Shown one piece after another: positions 37,124 to 46,128 of a stretch of 64,000 nt of DNA. How positions within the stretch are numbered: position 1 is the first letter of the stretch; every line of letters starts with the position of its first letter. The stretch comes from an uncultured Bacteroidia bacterium (GTDB taxonomy: Bacteria > Bacteroidota > Bacteroidia > Bacteroidales > Prolixibacteraceae). The DNA lies in the NCBI GenBank assembly GCA_903897145.1, contig CAIUAN010000058.1, positions 1 through 64,000 on the forward strand, read 5' to 3'. The notes beneath the pieces were generated by a model. The model ran no database searches. It had not been told where the DNA came from and saw only the letters and a list, made by a program, of their open reading frames with translations. Both the position numbers and the translations under genes were made by a program.

Positions 37124-37771
37124 CTAATTATCCCATTCAGAATAAAATTGGTCAAGGTATTGCACCATAAAGGCATGACGTTTTTCTGCAAATGCTTTGC
37201 CAGTGGGAGTTTGCATGAGATCTTTTAACAGCAAGAGCTTTTCATAGAAATGATTAATCGTGGGTGCAGTACTTGATTGATAAGCCTTAAATGAATCATG
37301 CGAAACCGGAGGGATTGCTGGATCGTAAAGGGATCTACCACGACTGCCTCCATAAGCGAAAGTTCGGGCAATGCCAATTGCACCAATCGCATCTAGTCTG
37401 TCGGCATCCTGTAAAACTTTACATTCTTGATTGGAGGTTGAAGTATCCACTTGAGCACCTTTGAAACTTACGCCATCAATGATTTTGCAAATGTTGAGTA
37501 TGATGTCTGGGTCAACTTGACAGGCAGTAAGCCACTCAATGGTGTTCTTATTCAGTTGACTACCATTGGTTAATTTATAATCATCAATATCGTGCAGTAA
37601 TGCTGCCAGTTCTACTATAAACAGATCAGCACCTTCTGCTTGAGCAAGTTTTACAGCCATCGATCTTACCCGGTGAATATGCCACCAGTCATGGCCCGAT
37701 CCTTCGTTCTCAAAGATTGTTCTGACATGCTTTTCTGTCGCTTTTAGTAGCTCTGTATTTGATATTGCCAT
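37124..37771 (-). CDS. HD-domain phosphohydrolase (YpgQ/YedJ-like)
   Basis: I choose ATG 37771 over the GTG 13 codons earlier because ATG directly precedes the conserved helix. The 215-residue product has the HD-superfamily metal site: HDWWHIHRV early, LLHDIDDYK in the middle, then the later Asp in LQDADRLDAIGAIGIAR. That last phrase and RSLYDP are typical of the YpgQ/YedJ group, some of which hydrolyse nucleotide phosphates. The substrate is unknown. It is isolated, divergent from hydG. Confidence 0.85.
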   Translation of the reverse strand: MAISNTELLKATEKHVRTIFENEGSGHDWWHIHRVRSMAVKLAQAEGADLFIVELAALLHDIDDYKLTNGSQLNKNTIEWLTACQVDPDIILNICKIIDGVSFKGAQVDTSTSNQECKVLQDADRLDAIGAIGIARTFAYGGSRGRSLYDPAIPPVSHDSFKAYQSSTAPTINHFYEKLLLLKDLMQTPTGKAFAEKRHAFMVQYLDQFYSEWDN

Positions 37772-37932
37772 GGTTGATTTGTTATCTGCAAACTGTGATT
37801 GATGGACCACCGTTTTATTCGATATTCATTTAAATTTAATTGCAGGTTGAAGATAGCAAAAGGATCTAAATATAAACTATTGGCGAGTAGATTCGGTATA
37901 TTTGTATAGATAGTTTTAATGCTTCAGTTGAT

Positions 37933-39444
37933 ATGGAGAAACACACTTCCTCTGCTCAATGGGCTCAGCATGTTATTAATCAACATGAAATTGATAAATA
38001 CCTTATCGATGGAGATGATTTTGTGAATGAATCTAAGATTAACCTATCCCTCAGGCAAAATAGAGATCCTAGCCCTTCGCAAATTCACGATATCCTTGAG
38101 AAATCATTGGCTATTCATAACCTTTCTCCAGCTGAGACGGCTGCCTTGTTAAATGTTACCTCTGCTGAACAATGGGACTTAATTTTCGCGACTGCTCTAG
38201 CCGTTAAACGAAAAGTGTACGACAATCGAATTGTATTTTTTGCTCCATTATACGCTTCTAATTTATGTGTTAATAACTGTGCCTACTGTGGATTTCGATC
38301 TGCTAATAATTTAGAAATTAGACGAATGCTTACTGCTCAGGAGATTGTTTCAGAAACACATGCCATTCTTCAAGAAGGTCATAAACGGATTGTAATGGTT
38401 GTTGGAGAGCACCAGAATACGGCGGTAGACTATTTATGCCGGGCCATTAAGACTGCCTATAGCGTGGAATATAAATCACTAAAATCGGGATGCATTTCGC
38501 GCATTCGACGTGTTAATGTCAATGCGGCGCCGATGGATATTGCGAGTTTAAAACGACTTAAAGAGGCGGGTATCGGTACCTATCAAGTTTTTCAGGAGAC
38601 ATATCATCATCAAACATATCGGAAGGTTCATCCCGCCAATACCATCAAGGGGGACTATCGATGGCGACTGTATGCTCATCATCGAGCGCTTGAGGCAGGA
38701 TTAGAGGATGTGGCTATCGGAGCCCTTTTTGGTTTGTATGATTGGCGATTTGAGGTGATGGGATTGGTTTATCACGCCATAGATTTAGAGCGGCAGTTTC
38801 GTATTGGACCCCATACAATCTCCTTTCCTCGCTTAAATCCGGCTTTAGGCTCTGAACTTTCCATTAATTCTCCTTGGCAGGTTAGTGATGCCGATTTTAA
38901 AAAGCTGGTTGCCGTTTTGCGACTTGCAGTACCTACTGCGGGATTAATTATTACGGCTCGGGAGAAAGCGGAATTAAAAAAAGAGGTTATTCAGGTTGGA
39001 TGTACTCAGACTGATGCTTCAACGAGAATTGGTGTTGGGAGTTATAGTAAAAATGAAAATGCTGAGAGTTTTGATTCAGAGCAGTTTATATTAGGTGATT
39101 CGCGTAATCTGGATGAACTTATCCAAGAGATGATTCAACAAGGAAATATACCATCCTTCTGCACCGCAGGGTATCGGTGTGGTCGAACAGGAAGTGCAAT
39201 TTTTGGAATGTTGAGTAAATGCGATGAAGGAAAATTCTGTAAGCTCAATGCTGTTCTAACTTTTCGTGAATATTTAAATGATTTTGCGTCAGATTCAACG
39301 CGTATTTTAGGGGAGTCGATTCTGCAAAAAGAGATGACAGCAATTGAAACCATGGACTACTTTAAAAATAAGCCTCATTTGCTTCAGAAATTCCATCATG
39401 ATTATAGCCAACTCGCGGCTGGTAAAAGAGATGTTTATATTTAA
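37933..39444 (+). CDS. hydG: [FeFe]-hydrogenase maturase HydG-like radical SAM enzyme with altered C-terminal cluster motif
   Basis: HydG splits tyrosine to make CO and CN ligands for the H-cluster. This 503-residue protein has the radical-SAM CxxxCxxC as Cys112, Cys116, Cys119 (LCVNNCAYCGF). HydG phrases include GHKRIVMVVGEH, FQETYHHQTYRKVHP and VGCTQTDASTRIGVGSYSK. The auxiliary cluster motif is normally CX2CX22C; here it reads FCTAGYRCGRTG, with Cys410, Gly413, Cys416 and Cys436. So the middle ligand is Gly and a new Cys lies three residues later. No hydE, hydF or hydrogenase gene is in the window. ThiH is a more distant alternative, being shorter and lacking this carboxy-terminal end. Confidence 0.85.
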   Translation: MEKHTSSAQWAQHVINQHEIDKYLIDGDDFVNESKINLSLRQNRDPSPSQIHDILEKSLAIHNLSPAETAALLNVTSAEQWDLIFATALAVKRKVYDNRIVFFAPLYASNLCVNNCAYCGFRSANNLEIRRMLTAQEIVSETHAILQEGHKRIVMVVGEHQNTAVDYLCRAIKTAYSVEYKSLKSGCISRIRRVNVNAAPMDIASLKRLKEAGIGTYQVFQETYHHQTYRKVHPANTIKGDYRWRLYAHHRALEAGLEDVAIGALFGLYDWRFEVMGLVYHAIDLERQFRIGPHTISFPRLNPALGSELSINSPWQVSDADFKKLVAVLRLAVPTAGLIITAREKAELKKEVIQVGCTQTDASTRIGVGSYSKNENAESFDSEQFILGDSRNLDELIQEMIQQGNIPSFCTAGYRCGRTGSAIFGMLSKCDEGKFCKLNAVLTFREYLNDFASDSTRILGESILQKEMTAIETMDYFKNKPHLLQKFHHDYSQLAAGKRDVYI

Positions 39445-39608
39445 GAGCGAATTGTGTCCTGTTGATCTATCCGTTTTGAAACACCACAAATAATTAGTGT
39501 AGAATCTTTTATTTTTTGGTTTCTTACCGAAACTCTTGTAAGCATACATATTGTTTTGTTTATTTGTTGGAGCTAATAGGTTTATTCCTGACAAATTTAC
39601 AATCCAAA

Positions 39609-40904
39609 ATGACCAAGATTTTTAAATATACTGCCTGTACCTTTTTAGGGGTTATCTTATGGTTTGGAGTTACAGCTCAAAATCTAGCGGAGCGCCTTGC
39701 GAAATTACCTGATGTGGTATCCGTAGAAAAGATGGAGGCTAACTCCTTTTTCAAGGAGGCTTTTATCCTGATGATTAAGCAACCCTTAGATCATAAACAT
39801 CCAGAATTGGGAAGTTTTAATCAAAGAGTCGTCTTATCTAATCTAAGTGAGTCAAGTCCGGTGGTCTTAATAACGGAGGGTTATGGCGGAGAATATGCCA
39901 CGCGTACCAAATACCTAAATGAACTTTGTCCCTTACTAAATGCGAATCAACTTTTTATAGAACATCGGTTTTTTGGAAAATCAGTCCCTGATTCTATCGA
40001 TTGGCGCTATTTAACGGTTGAGAATGCAGCAGCGGATCATCATCGAGTAATCGAATTGTTTAAAACGATATACCATCAGAAATGGATTAGCACCGGTATA
40101 AGCAAAGGGGGAGAGACGGCCCTTTATCATTTGGCTTTATATCCCAAAGATGTTGATATTTCAGTCCCTTATGTGGCACCTTTGAATTTTTCAGTTGAAG
40201 AGAAAAGGCATGATTATTTTATTCGTCATCTTGCTGGAAAGGATAGTGAAAGAAGAAAAGTTGCTTTGTTTCAATCTGAACTTCTCAAAAGAAAATCATC
40301 GTTATTAGTTTTGTTTACAGAATTATGCAAGGAGAAAAAATATGTTTTTAAAACTTCAGTAAGCGAAATATATGATTATTGTGTACTTGAGTTTGCATTT
40401 TCATTTTGGCAGTGGGGGAGTTCAGTAAAAGATCTTCCAAATTCGAATGGCACAGATCAAGAGTTTTTGGATTTCTTTGTGAAGATCTGTTCCCCAAGTT
40501 ATTTTGATTTCGAGAGTGGTAAATCAACTTTCCCATTTTTTATTCAAGCTGAAAAGGAATTAGGTTATTATGCTTATAATCCTAAGCCATTCAAGAATCT
40601 AATGGAATTGTCCAATACAACGGATTATGTTTCTAGGCTTTTTGTCGGGCCTGAAGTTCATTTATCTTACGATCCTGCGATGAGCTTAAAGGTTAAAGAT
40701 TTTTTGCGAAAAGATGCAAAGCACGTACTCTTGATTTATGGTGAAGTCGATCCTTGGTCTGCCTCTGCTGCAAAAGCACCATGGAACCCTCAAGTCGTTA
40801 AGATTGTGCAGAAGCATGGCAGTCACAGGAGCAGAATAGGGAATATGCCTCCAAAACAAAAGAAAAAAGCTATGCGTATCCTGACCAAATGGATGAATTC
40901 CTAG
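39609..40904 (+). CDS. secreted S37-family (PS-10) prolyl tripeptidyl-type peptidase
   Basis: The preferred start is ATG 39609, giving 431 residues and a clean signal peptide (MTKIFKYTACTFLGVILWFGVTAQ); the longer frame uses TTG at 39516. It is an alpha/beta hydrolase with nucleophile motif STGISKGGET (Ser165). A late acidic residue lies in LIYGEVDPWSA and a His in QKHGSHRSR. The beginning, FKEAFILMIKQPLDHKHPELGSF, matches Peptidase_S37. Such enzymes release tripeptides or act on prolyl peptides outside the cytoplasm. It lies downstream of hydG but has no obvious link to it. Confidence 0.85.
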   Translation: MTKIFKYTACTFLGVILWFGVTAQNLAERLAKLPDVVSVEKMEANSFFKEAFILMIKQPLDHKHPELGSFNQRVVLSNLSESSPVVLITEGYGGEYATRTKYLNELCPLLNANQLFIEHRFFGKSVPDSIDWRYLTVENAAADHHRVIELFKTIYHQKWISTGISKGGETALYHLALYPKDVDISVPYVAPLNFSVEEKRHDYFIRHLAGKDSERRKVALFQSELLKRKSSLLVLFTELCKEKKYVFKTSVSEIYDYCVLEFAFSFWQWGSSVKDLPNSNGTDQEFLDFFVKICSPSYFDFESGKSTFPFFIQAEKELGYYAYNPKPFKNLMELSNTTDYVSRLFVGPEVHLSYDPAMSLKVKDFLRKDAKHVLLIYGEVDPWSASAAKAPWNPQVVKIVQKHGSHRSRIGNMPPKQKKKAMRILTKWMNS

Positions 40905-41065
40905 TTTGAAAATGTACTTCTGATTTCTATTTTGCAGACAAATTACGAATGTGTTTTTTACATTATTAAATTCAACCAGGTCAAAGAAAATCTATTTGTC
41001 ATAATTGGATCTAATTCGTTTCAGTTAGTTTTGTGAAATTTTTGAAATCAGAATTAGATTAACAG

Positions 41066-42196
41066 ATGAGTTTAAATTCAAAGAAACCTCGAAAAAGATC
41101 GCCGCTTAGGATTGCAGGATTTGGTGCAATTGTGTTTTTTGCGTTGATTGGATTCACTCTTACCACCCTATTTTTTGCTGTCAAGCTTCATATTACCAAT
41201 GACCCTGGTGCCGTTGATTTTAACGATCGATATTTCCAAGAGATCAAAGATAAGTATGGGAAGTCAAACTATCAGGATACTAATAAAATGGCGATCCGAG
41301 AGGCTGTTATGTTTAGTCAGATTGTTGCTTTGAGTAAATACTATCCAGAAAATGCTTTGAATATTCTGAATGCTTTTTATAAAAGTCATAATCTTTCTGA
41401 AACAGAACGGATGGTAGACATTGTAAATCTGCATATGCAAGATATAAAGGAATATAGTTCAGCTATTGAAGAGATTAAGAAAGATGTTAAAATTGAGCGT
41501 AAACAGAAACTTAGTGGAAGCGTTTTTGCTTGGATGAATATTTCAGAATGGAGTGATTTTAAAATTGCTGTCGCAAAAGATAAAGCCCTCATAGATTCAG
41601 TGGCTAATCTTACCAAAGTTGAACCTCGGCTAATCGTAGCTGTACTCGTTGGTGAGCAGATCCGGTTGTTTAATTCAGATCGTGAGGCGTATAAACGATG
41701 GATTGGCCCATTGAAAATCCTATCTGTTGAATCTACTTTTTCCTTAGGTGTTACTGGCATAAAGGCAACAACGGCCGAGGTTATTGAGAAGAACTTAAGA
41801 GATAGCCTCTCTACCTTCTATTTGGGACCTCAATATTCTCATTTGTTAGACTTCAGATCAGATTCGATTGAAAGTGAGCGATTTAAGAAGCTTACGGATT
41901 TTAAAAACCATTACTATTCCTACCTTTATGCGGCACTTAACATTAAGCAGATCATGATGCAGTGGGAGCGGAGTGGATTTACTATTGCCGATAGACCTGA
42001 GATCTTAGCAACTTTATTTAATATTGGCTTTGAAGGATCTGTTCCTAAAGCAAATCCAATGGTTGGTGGTGCTACCATACTGATACATGATGCTTCCTAT
42101 ACTTTTGGTGCTATCGCTTTTGAATTTTATTATTCTGGTGAGTTGTACGATGCCTTTCCCTTTAAGTCGGTTAAATTTGATTGGAAAAATAACTAA
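41066..42196 (+). CDS. membrane-anchored helical protein, possible lysozyme-fold
   Basis: This is a 376-residue protein with basic amino end and one membrane helix (about residues 17-38), so most of it faces the periplasm. It is helical throughout. A segment at about 186-240 (VEPRLIVAVLVGEQIRLFNSDR, read as VAVLVGEQIR, then VESTFSLGVTGIKATTAEVI) recalls lytic transglycosylases: a Glu after a hydrophobic helix (Glu197), then a G(V/I)TGIK turn. I cannot assign a named family. It is 5 bp upstream of the NAGPA-type gene, clearly an operon, and at the edge of the murein-recycling region, which fits a glycan-cleaving or glycan-binding role. Confidence 0.6.
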   Translation: MSLNSKKPRKRSPLRIAGFGAIVFFALIGFTLTTLFFAVKLHITNDPGAVDFNDRYFQEIKDKYGKSNYQDTNKMAIREAVMFSQIVALSKYYPENALNILNAFYKSHNLSETERMVDIVNLHMQDIKEYSSAIEEIKKDVKIERKQKLSGSVFAWMNISEWSDFKIAVAKDKALIDSVANLTKVEPRLIVAVLVGEQIRLFNSDREAYKRWIGPLKILSVESTFSLGVTGIKATTAEVIEKNLRDSLSTFYLGPQYSHLLDFRSDSIESERFKKLTDFKNHYYSYLYAALNIKQIMMQWERSGFTIADRPEILATLFNIGFEGSVPKANPMVGGATILIHDASYTFGAIAFEFYYSGELYDAFPFKSVKFDWKNN

Positions 42197-42201
42197 GCCC
42201 A

Positions 42202-43044
42202 ATGATGCTAGTCAAACTAATACTCCTAATCCTTTTCTCTGTTTGGTCTTTTGAGAGCAGGAGTCAAGAGCCAGCTTTAACTTCCCTAAAATGGGTTGAA
42301 CTGCAAAAAGGGTTATGGTATAACGAAGTGAATGCTCCTGAAAAATCGATACTCAATGATTCGAAGCTTTTTATATTAAAAGCTGATCCTATGTTATGCT
42401 CCTTTAGCGTGCATAGTGTTTCCGATGATAAAAAATTCCCTCGGACTGCCGCCACTTGGGCGAAAGAATATAAGTTAAATGTCGTTGTCAATGCAGGGAT
42501 GTTTAATATGGCGAATCATCGCACCAATAAAGGTTATCTTCAAACTAACAAACGTTTTAACAATCCTCGTTTAAACAAAAGTTACAATGTTATGATGGCG
42601 ATGAATCCCCGCAATCGAGCTGATTCCTCCATGATAATTACAGATATGTCGTTTCGTGATTGGACACTTTTGAAAAAAAGATTTACGAATCTCTGTCAAG
42701 GAATGCGCATGATTGATGGCCATGGGGAGCCATTGTCGTGGGATAAACGTCCAGGTCAGAGTTGTAGCATGGTTGTTGGCGCTACTGATGAGATGGGGAA
42801 TATTTATTTTGCTTTTACCCGGTCACCATATACCCATCAGCAGATGATTGGATTTCTAAAGCAGTTAATTCCCACTGTTCGGACTACTGTTTATTTAGAG
42901 GGCGGACCTGAGTCGAGTTTGTATATTCAAACTAAAGACACGGTAATTTCGAAGATTGGAAGCTATGTTTCACAAACTTATGCCCATGATAAGAATGATC
43001 ATTTTTGGGATCTCCCTAATGTTATTGGTATTCGCTCTCGCTAG
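42202..43044 (+). CDS. NAGPA-type phosphodiester glycosidase family protein
   Basis: This 280-residue secreted protein has a signal peptide ending SFESRS. It shows NAGPA-domain landmarks: VVNAGMFN, then NKGYLQTNK, a central CQGMRMIDGHGEP, AFTRSPYTHQQMIGFL and the YLEGGPESSLYIQ ending. Animal NAGPA removes GlcNAc from mannose-6-phosphodiester; bacterial relatives such as B. subtilis YbfG and the exopolysaccharide NAGPA-domain proteins act on phosphodiester-linked sugars or poly-GlcNAc type polymers. It is in an operon with the membrane-anchored helical protein, and converges with ovoA. Confidence 0.82.
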   Translation: MMLVKLILLILFSVWSFESRSQEPALTSLKWVELQKGLWYNEVNAPEKSILNDSKLFILKADPMLCSFSVHSVSDDKKFPRTAATWAKEYKLNVVVNAGMFNMANHRTNKGYLQTNKRFNNPRLNKSYNVMMAMNPRNRADSSMIITDMSFRDWTLLKKRFTNLCQGMRMIDGHGEPLSWDKRPGQSCSMVVGATDEMGNIYFAFTRSPYTHQQMIGFLKQLIPTVRTTVYLEGGPESSLYIQTKDTVISKIGSYVSQTYAHDKNDHFWDLPNVIGIRSR

Positions 43045-43061
43045 CTGAGGCGTGTTTTAGA

Positions 43062-45173
43062 TTATTTTTTTCTCCAAATAGTGATCTCAAGCTGGTTAAC
43101 CGAGAATTTCCGTTTGTTTATTCGAGTTACAGATGGCACTTCAATAGGACCATCTACAAGCTGAAATCTTTTTGCTAATAGACTATCCAAATCATCATTC
43201 CCCCAGATCTGCTCGCCTTCTTTTCGTCGGCCTCCAATCCAATTTTCCTTCCTTGTGCACTCTTCACTCCAATCATAACCAGTTGCAATAACTAATAAAC
43301 CATTCGGATTAATTCTTTTGTGTATTCCAGATAAGAGGTGTCTTGGATTATTTAATTGATCAAGGATATCGTTGATTAGTATTAAATCATATCCTGTGAA
43401 AATGGATTTCATATTCGAAAAATCAGCCTGCAGAAATTTCACTTTCTTAATCAAATGGCTTAATTCTAGCTTATTTAAGTTTAGCTCTTGATAACTATTT
43501 AATTCTCCTTCTTCTGGAAACTGGTACCTGAAATTTGATTGTTCTTGCAATTCAATGGCCACCCTGATATTACGAGCTGTAAAATCTATTCCTGTCACTT
43601 GATCAAACCCTTTGGCTAGTTCCCAAGTCGATCTGCCTGTTTTGCAACCTAAGTCAAGTGCGCTTGCGTGTTGTTTGCCAGCATGTTGGATGGCTATTTC
43701 TGCAACTTTTTGATAGTAATTTGGAAGGCTGAGGTGATTGTCCTTGTATTGAGCTTCGCAGTGCCGCACCACAATTGGATCTGTCTCACATAGTTGCTGC
43801 GGAATATTAACCGGGTGTTTAGAGGACACATATCTAAACCCTGCATGCTGATAAAAATGGCGTCTGAAAGCGTAGCGTGCACTGCGCAATGCTTCGTTTC
43901 CAGTAGAGATCCACGAACCTCCCTTGATGATATTGTGCTTGAGGTCAAACGTTGGCGCTGAAAAATCATCGTAAGCAGGATGCGTCTTAAATCCTTCATA
44001 ACCCCGTATTGGTGTCTCTGTCCATTGCCAAACATTTCCGATTAAATCGTAAAATTCTCCAAACTTAAATCGGTCAACAGGGCATGGACTTTGAAAGTGT
44101 TCTAAGTTGATATTTCCTGGTGCAATGTCCCAGAAAGGTTGATCTGGAATATTAGCGTGTTGAGCGAGTAGCGTCCATTCTTCTTCAGATGGCAAACGAA
44201 TCGGTTGGTTTGTAATTTCAGCTTTCCAATTGCAAAAAGCTTTAGCTTCAAGATAATTAACTTCCACTGGCCAATTTAATGGCAAAGGTATTTCACTTGA
44301 AATAAGACGTAATATCCAGCCTTCAATTGTATGACGCCAGAAGAGCGGGTTTTTAGCCTCTTTGTAGCTCTTCCAGTTCCATCCCTCTTCTGTCCAGTAT
44401 TTTTTTTTGTTGTAGCCATCTGCCATCACAAACTCAAGAAATTCACCATTCGAACATAAATATTGTGAGGCTTGAAAATCGTTGACCTCTCCCAGGTAAT
44501 TTCCATATTCGTTATCCCAACCATATGTGAAATCATCAGAGGCTTTACCTAGGTGAATAGATGCTCCTTTTGTTGCAATAAACTTATTTAGTGGAGCATT
44601 GGCTGTTTCCGTGCATATTATCCAATTAGCAATAGGCTTTAATTTAATTAGGGGCAATTGACGAATGAGTACTGAAGAGGTTTCTACATGAATTCTCTCA
44701 TGTTCAATCCCCATCAAAATAATCCAAATAGGGCTTTCCCAACTAATGGGTAAAAGGATTGGAAAGTCAAGGATAAGCTTTGTAACACATTCTCTTACCT
44801 TGGTTCTGTATTTTCTGACCTCCGCTATGGATGGCCAATCGTACGAATTGGTATTTAAATCATCCCATGACATCTCATCAACGCCTACCGCGAACATCGA
44901 TTCAAGTCTAGGATCAATTCTTTCTTGAAGTATTTTTGCCGTTATTAACTTATTAATAAAGAAGGTGGCTGTATGGCCAAAGTAAAAAATCAATGGATGT
45001 CTTAGCGGATCAGCTTTTAGATACATCGCCGATTCGTTCTCAATGGCTTCAAAAAGTTGTTCGTAAAGATCAAACGTCTTTAGGAAATATTCAAGAATTT
45101 CAGTTCTTTTCTTTTCGATACTATTCCCAGTTAATAATGGGGTTCTTGTATTGAAAAGGTTATTTGTTTTCAT
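43062..45173 (-). CDS. ovoA: OvoA: 5-histidylcysteine sulfoxide synthase/mercaptohistidine N-methyltransferase
   Basis: OvoA uses O2 and non-haem iron to join cysteine to histidine, the first committed step to ovothiol A, and its carboxy-terminal domain methylates mercaptohistidine. The 703 residues carry all three parts. They are a DinB-like domain with the iron motif HxxxHxE (His158, His162, Glu164; preceded by FGHTATFF), a formylglycine-generating (SUMF1) domain with DLIGNVWQWTET, IIKGGSWIS and FRRHFYQHAGFRYVS (about 200-455), and a SAM methyltransferase with LDLGCKTGRST at about 510. The domain order and length fit OvoA rather than EgtB. The PLP-lyase OvoB is not in the window. It follows murQ by 121 bp on the same strand. 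Confidence 0.9.
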   Translation of the reverse strand: MKTNNLFNTRTPLLTGNSIEKKRTEILEYFLKTFDLYEQLFEAIENESAMYLKADPLRHPLIFYFGHTATFFINKLITAKILQERIDPRLESMFAVGVDEMSWDDLNTNSYDWPSIAEVRKYRTKVRECVTKLILDFPILLPISWESPIWIILMGIEHERIHVETSSVLIRQLPLIKLKPIANWIICTETANAPLNKFIATKGASIHLGKASDDFTYGWDNEYGNYLGEVNDFQASQYLCSNGEFLEFVMADGYNKKKYWTEEGWNWKSYKEAKNPLFWRHTIEGWILRLISSEIPLPLNWPVEVNYLEAKAFCNWKAEITNQPIRLPSEEEWTLLAQHANIPDQPFWDIAPGNINLEHFQSPCPVDRFKFGEFYDLIGNVWQWTETPIRGYEGFKTHPAYDDFSAPTFDLKHNIIKGGSWISTGNEALRSARYAFRRHFYQHAGFRYVSSKHPVNIPQQLCETDPIVVRHCEAQYKDNHLSLPNYYQKVAEIAIQHAGKQHASALDLGCKTGRSTWELAKGFDQVTGIDFTARNIRVAIELQEQSNFRYQFPEEGELNSYQELNLNKLELSHLIKKVKFLQADFSNMKSIFTGYDLILINDILDQLNNPRHLLSGIHKRINPNGLLVIATGYDWSEECTRKENWIGGRRKEGEQIWGNDDLDSLLAKRFQLVDGPIEVPSVTRINKRKFSVNQLEITIWRKK

Positions 45174-45294
45174 TATTGTTATGCTACTGGTGTTAAAGTT
45201 GATTGAACCCGAAAAAAGTATCGGTATGAAGATTTAACGTTTAAAACATCTAATAGTTTAAATTAGAATGTTAAATGCAGCAATATAATGGAAT

Positions 45295-46122
45295 TTATTT
45301 TTTGTACTTCTCAATTGCATTCTTTACGGAGCCATGCTCAAGCAATAGAGCTCGTGAGGCATCTAAAGGAATTTGAAGCTCTTCGGAGATCATCCTAGAT
45401 CCCCTTTCGATCAGTTTTTTGTTCGTAAGTTGCATGTTCACCATCCGATTACCCTTCACTCGACCTAGCCTTATCATTAAGGAAGTTGTTATCATATTCA
45501 GGATCATTTTTTGAGCTGTACCTGATTTTAAACGGGTAGATCCAGTGACGAATTCAGGACCCACAACGGCTTCTATAGGAAATTCTGCTGCTTTGGCTAA
45601 TAAACTGTCTGGATTACAAGTAATACAACCAGTTAATATGCCATGTTCCCTGGCACGATTAACTCCTTCAATAACATAAGGCGTTGTCCCTGATGCTGCT
45701 ATTCCAATTACCGTATCATTCTTTGTAATGCTTAAGCTGGTAAGTGTTTCCCATGCTTTAGTTGTATCGTCTTCAGCTGACTCTACAGATTTTCGAAGAG
45801 CAGTATCTCCACCAGCGATTAATCCGATTACAACCGTGTCAGGAACCCCAAAAGTTGGCGGAATTTCGGATGCATCTAATACTCCCAATCTTCCGCTCGT
45901 TCCAGCACCCAAGTAAAATATTCGACCACCGTTTAGCATTCTTTTCTCCATTTGCTCAACTAAGGCCTGGATATTAGGAAGCGCTTGTCTAACTGCTAAA
46001 TGTACTTTGGAGTCTTCTTCGTTAATCGATGTAAGCAAAGCCTCTACAGACATCTTATCGAGGTTGTCAAAGTTTGATGAAGATTCAGTTACATTTATGG
46101 GAGAACTATTTTTTAATGACAT
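45295..46122 (-). CDS. murQ: N-acetylmuramic acid 6-phosphate etherase
   Basis: MurQ removes D-lactate from MurNAc-6-phosphate, giving GlcNAc-6-phosphate, in murein recycling. The 275 residues form a SIS-domain protein: FYLGAGTSGRLGVLDASEIPPTFG with Glu86, then GGDTALRKSVESAEDD with Glu117. The two Glu match E. coli Glu83 and Glu114 by spacing. Other marks are ASGTTPYVIEGVNRAREHG and TGSTRLKSGTAQKM. It starts 6 bp after the sugar kinase gene, a tight operon. Length is slightly below E. coli MurQ (298). Confidence 0.96.
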   Translation of the reverse strand: MSLKNSSPINVTESSSNFDNLDKMSVEALLTSINEEDSKVHLAVRQALPNIQALVEQMEKRMLNGGRIFYLGAGTSGRLGVLDASEIPPTFGVPDTVVIGLIAGGDTALRKSVESAEDDTTKAWETLTSLSITKNDTVIGIAASGTTPYVIEGVNRAREHGILTGCITCNPDSLLAKAAEFPIEAVVGPEFVTGSTRLKSGTAQKMILNMITTSLMIRLGRVKGNRMVNMQLTNKKLIERGSRMISEELQIPLDASRALLLEHGSVKNAIEKYKK

Positions 46123-46128
46123 TCTATA

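Noticed and set aside
37933-39444. Thiamine-synthesis tyrosine lyase ThiH as the identity
   Set aside because: Length (503 residues), HydG-specific phrases such as VGCTQ...TRIGVGSY and the extended carboxy-terminal cysteine region favour HydG.
43062-45173. EgtB-type ergothioneine sulfoxide synthase
   Set aside because: The extra SAM methyltransferase domain at the carboxy end and 703-residue length are OvoA traits.
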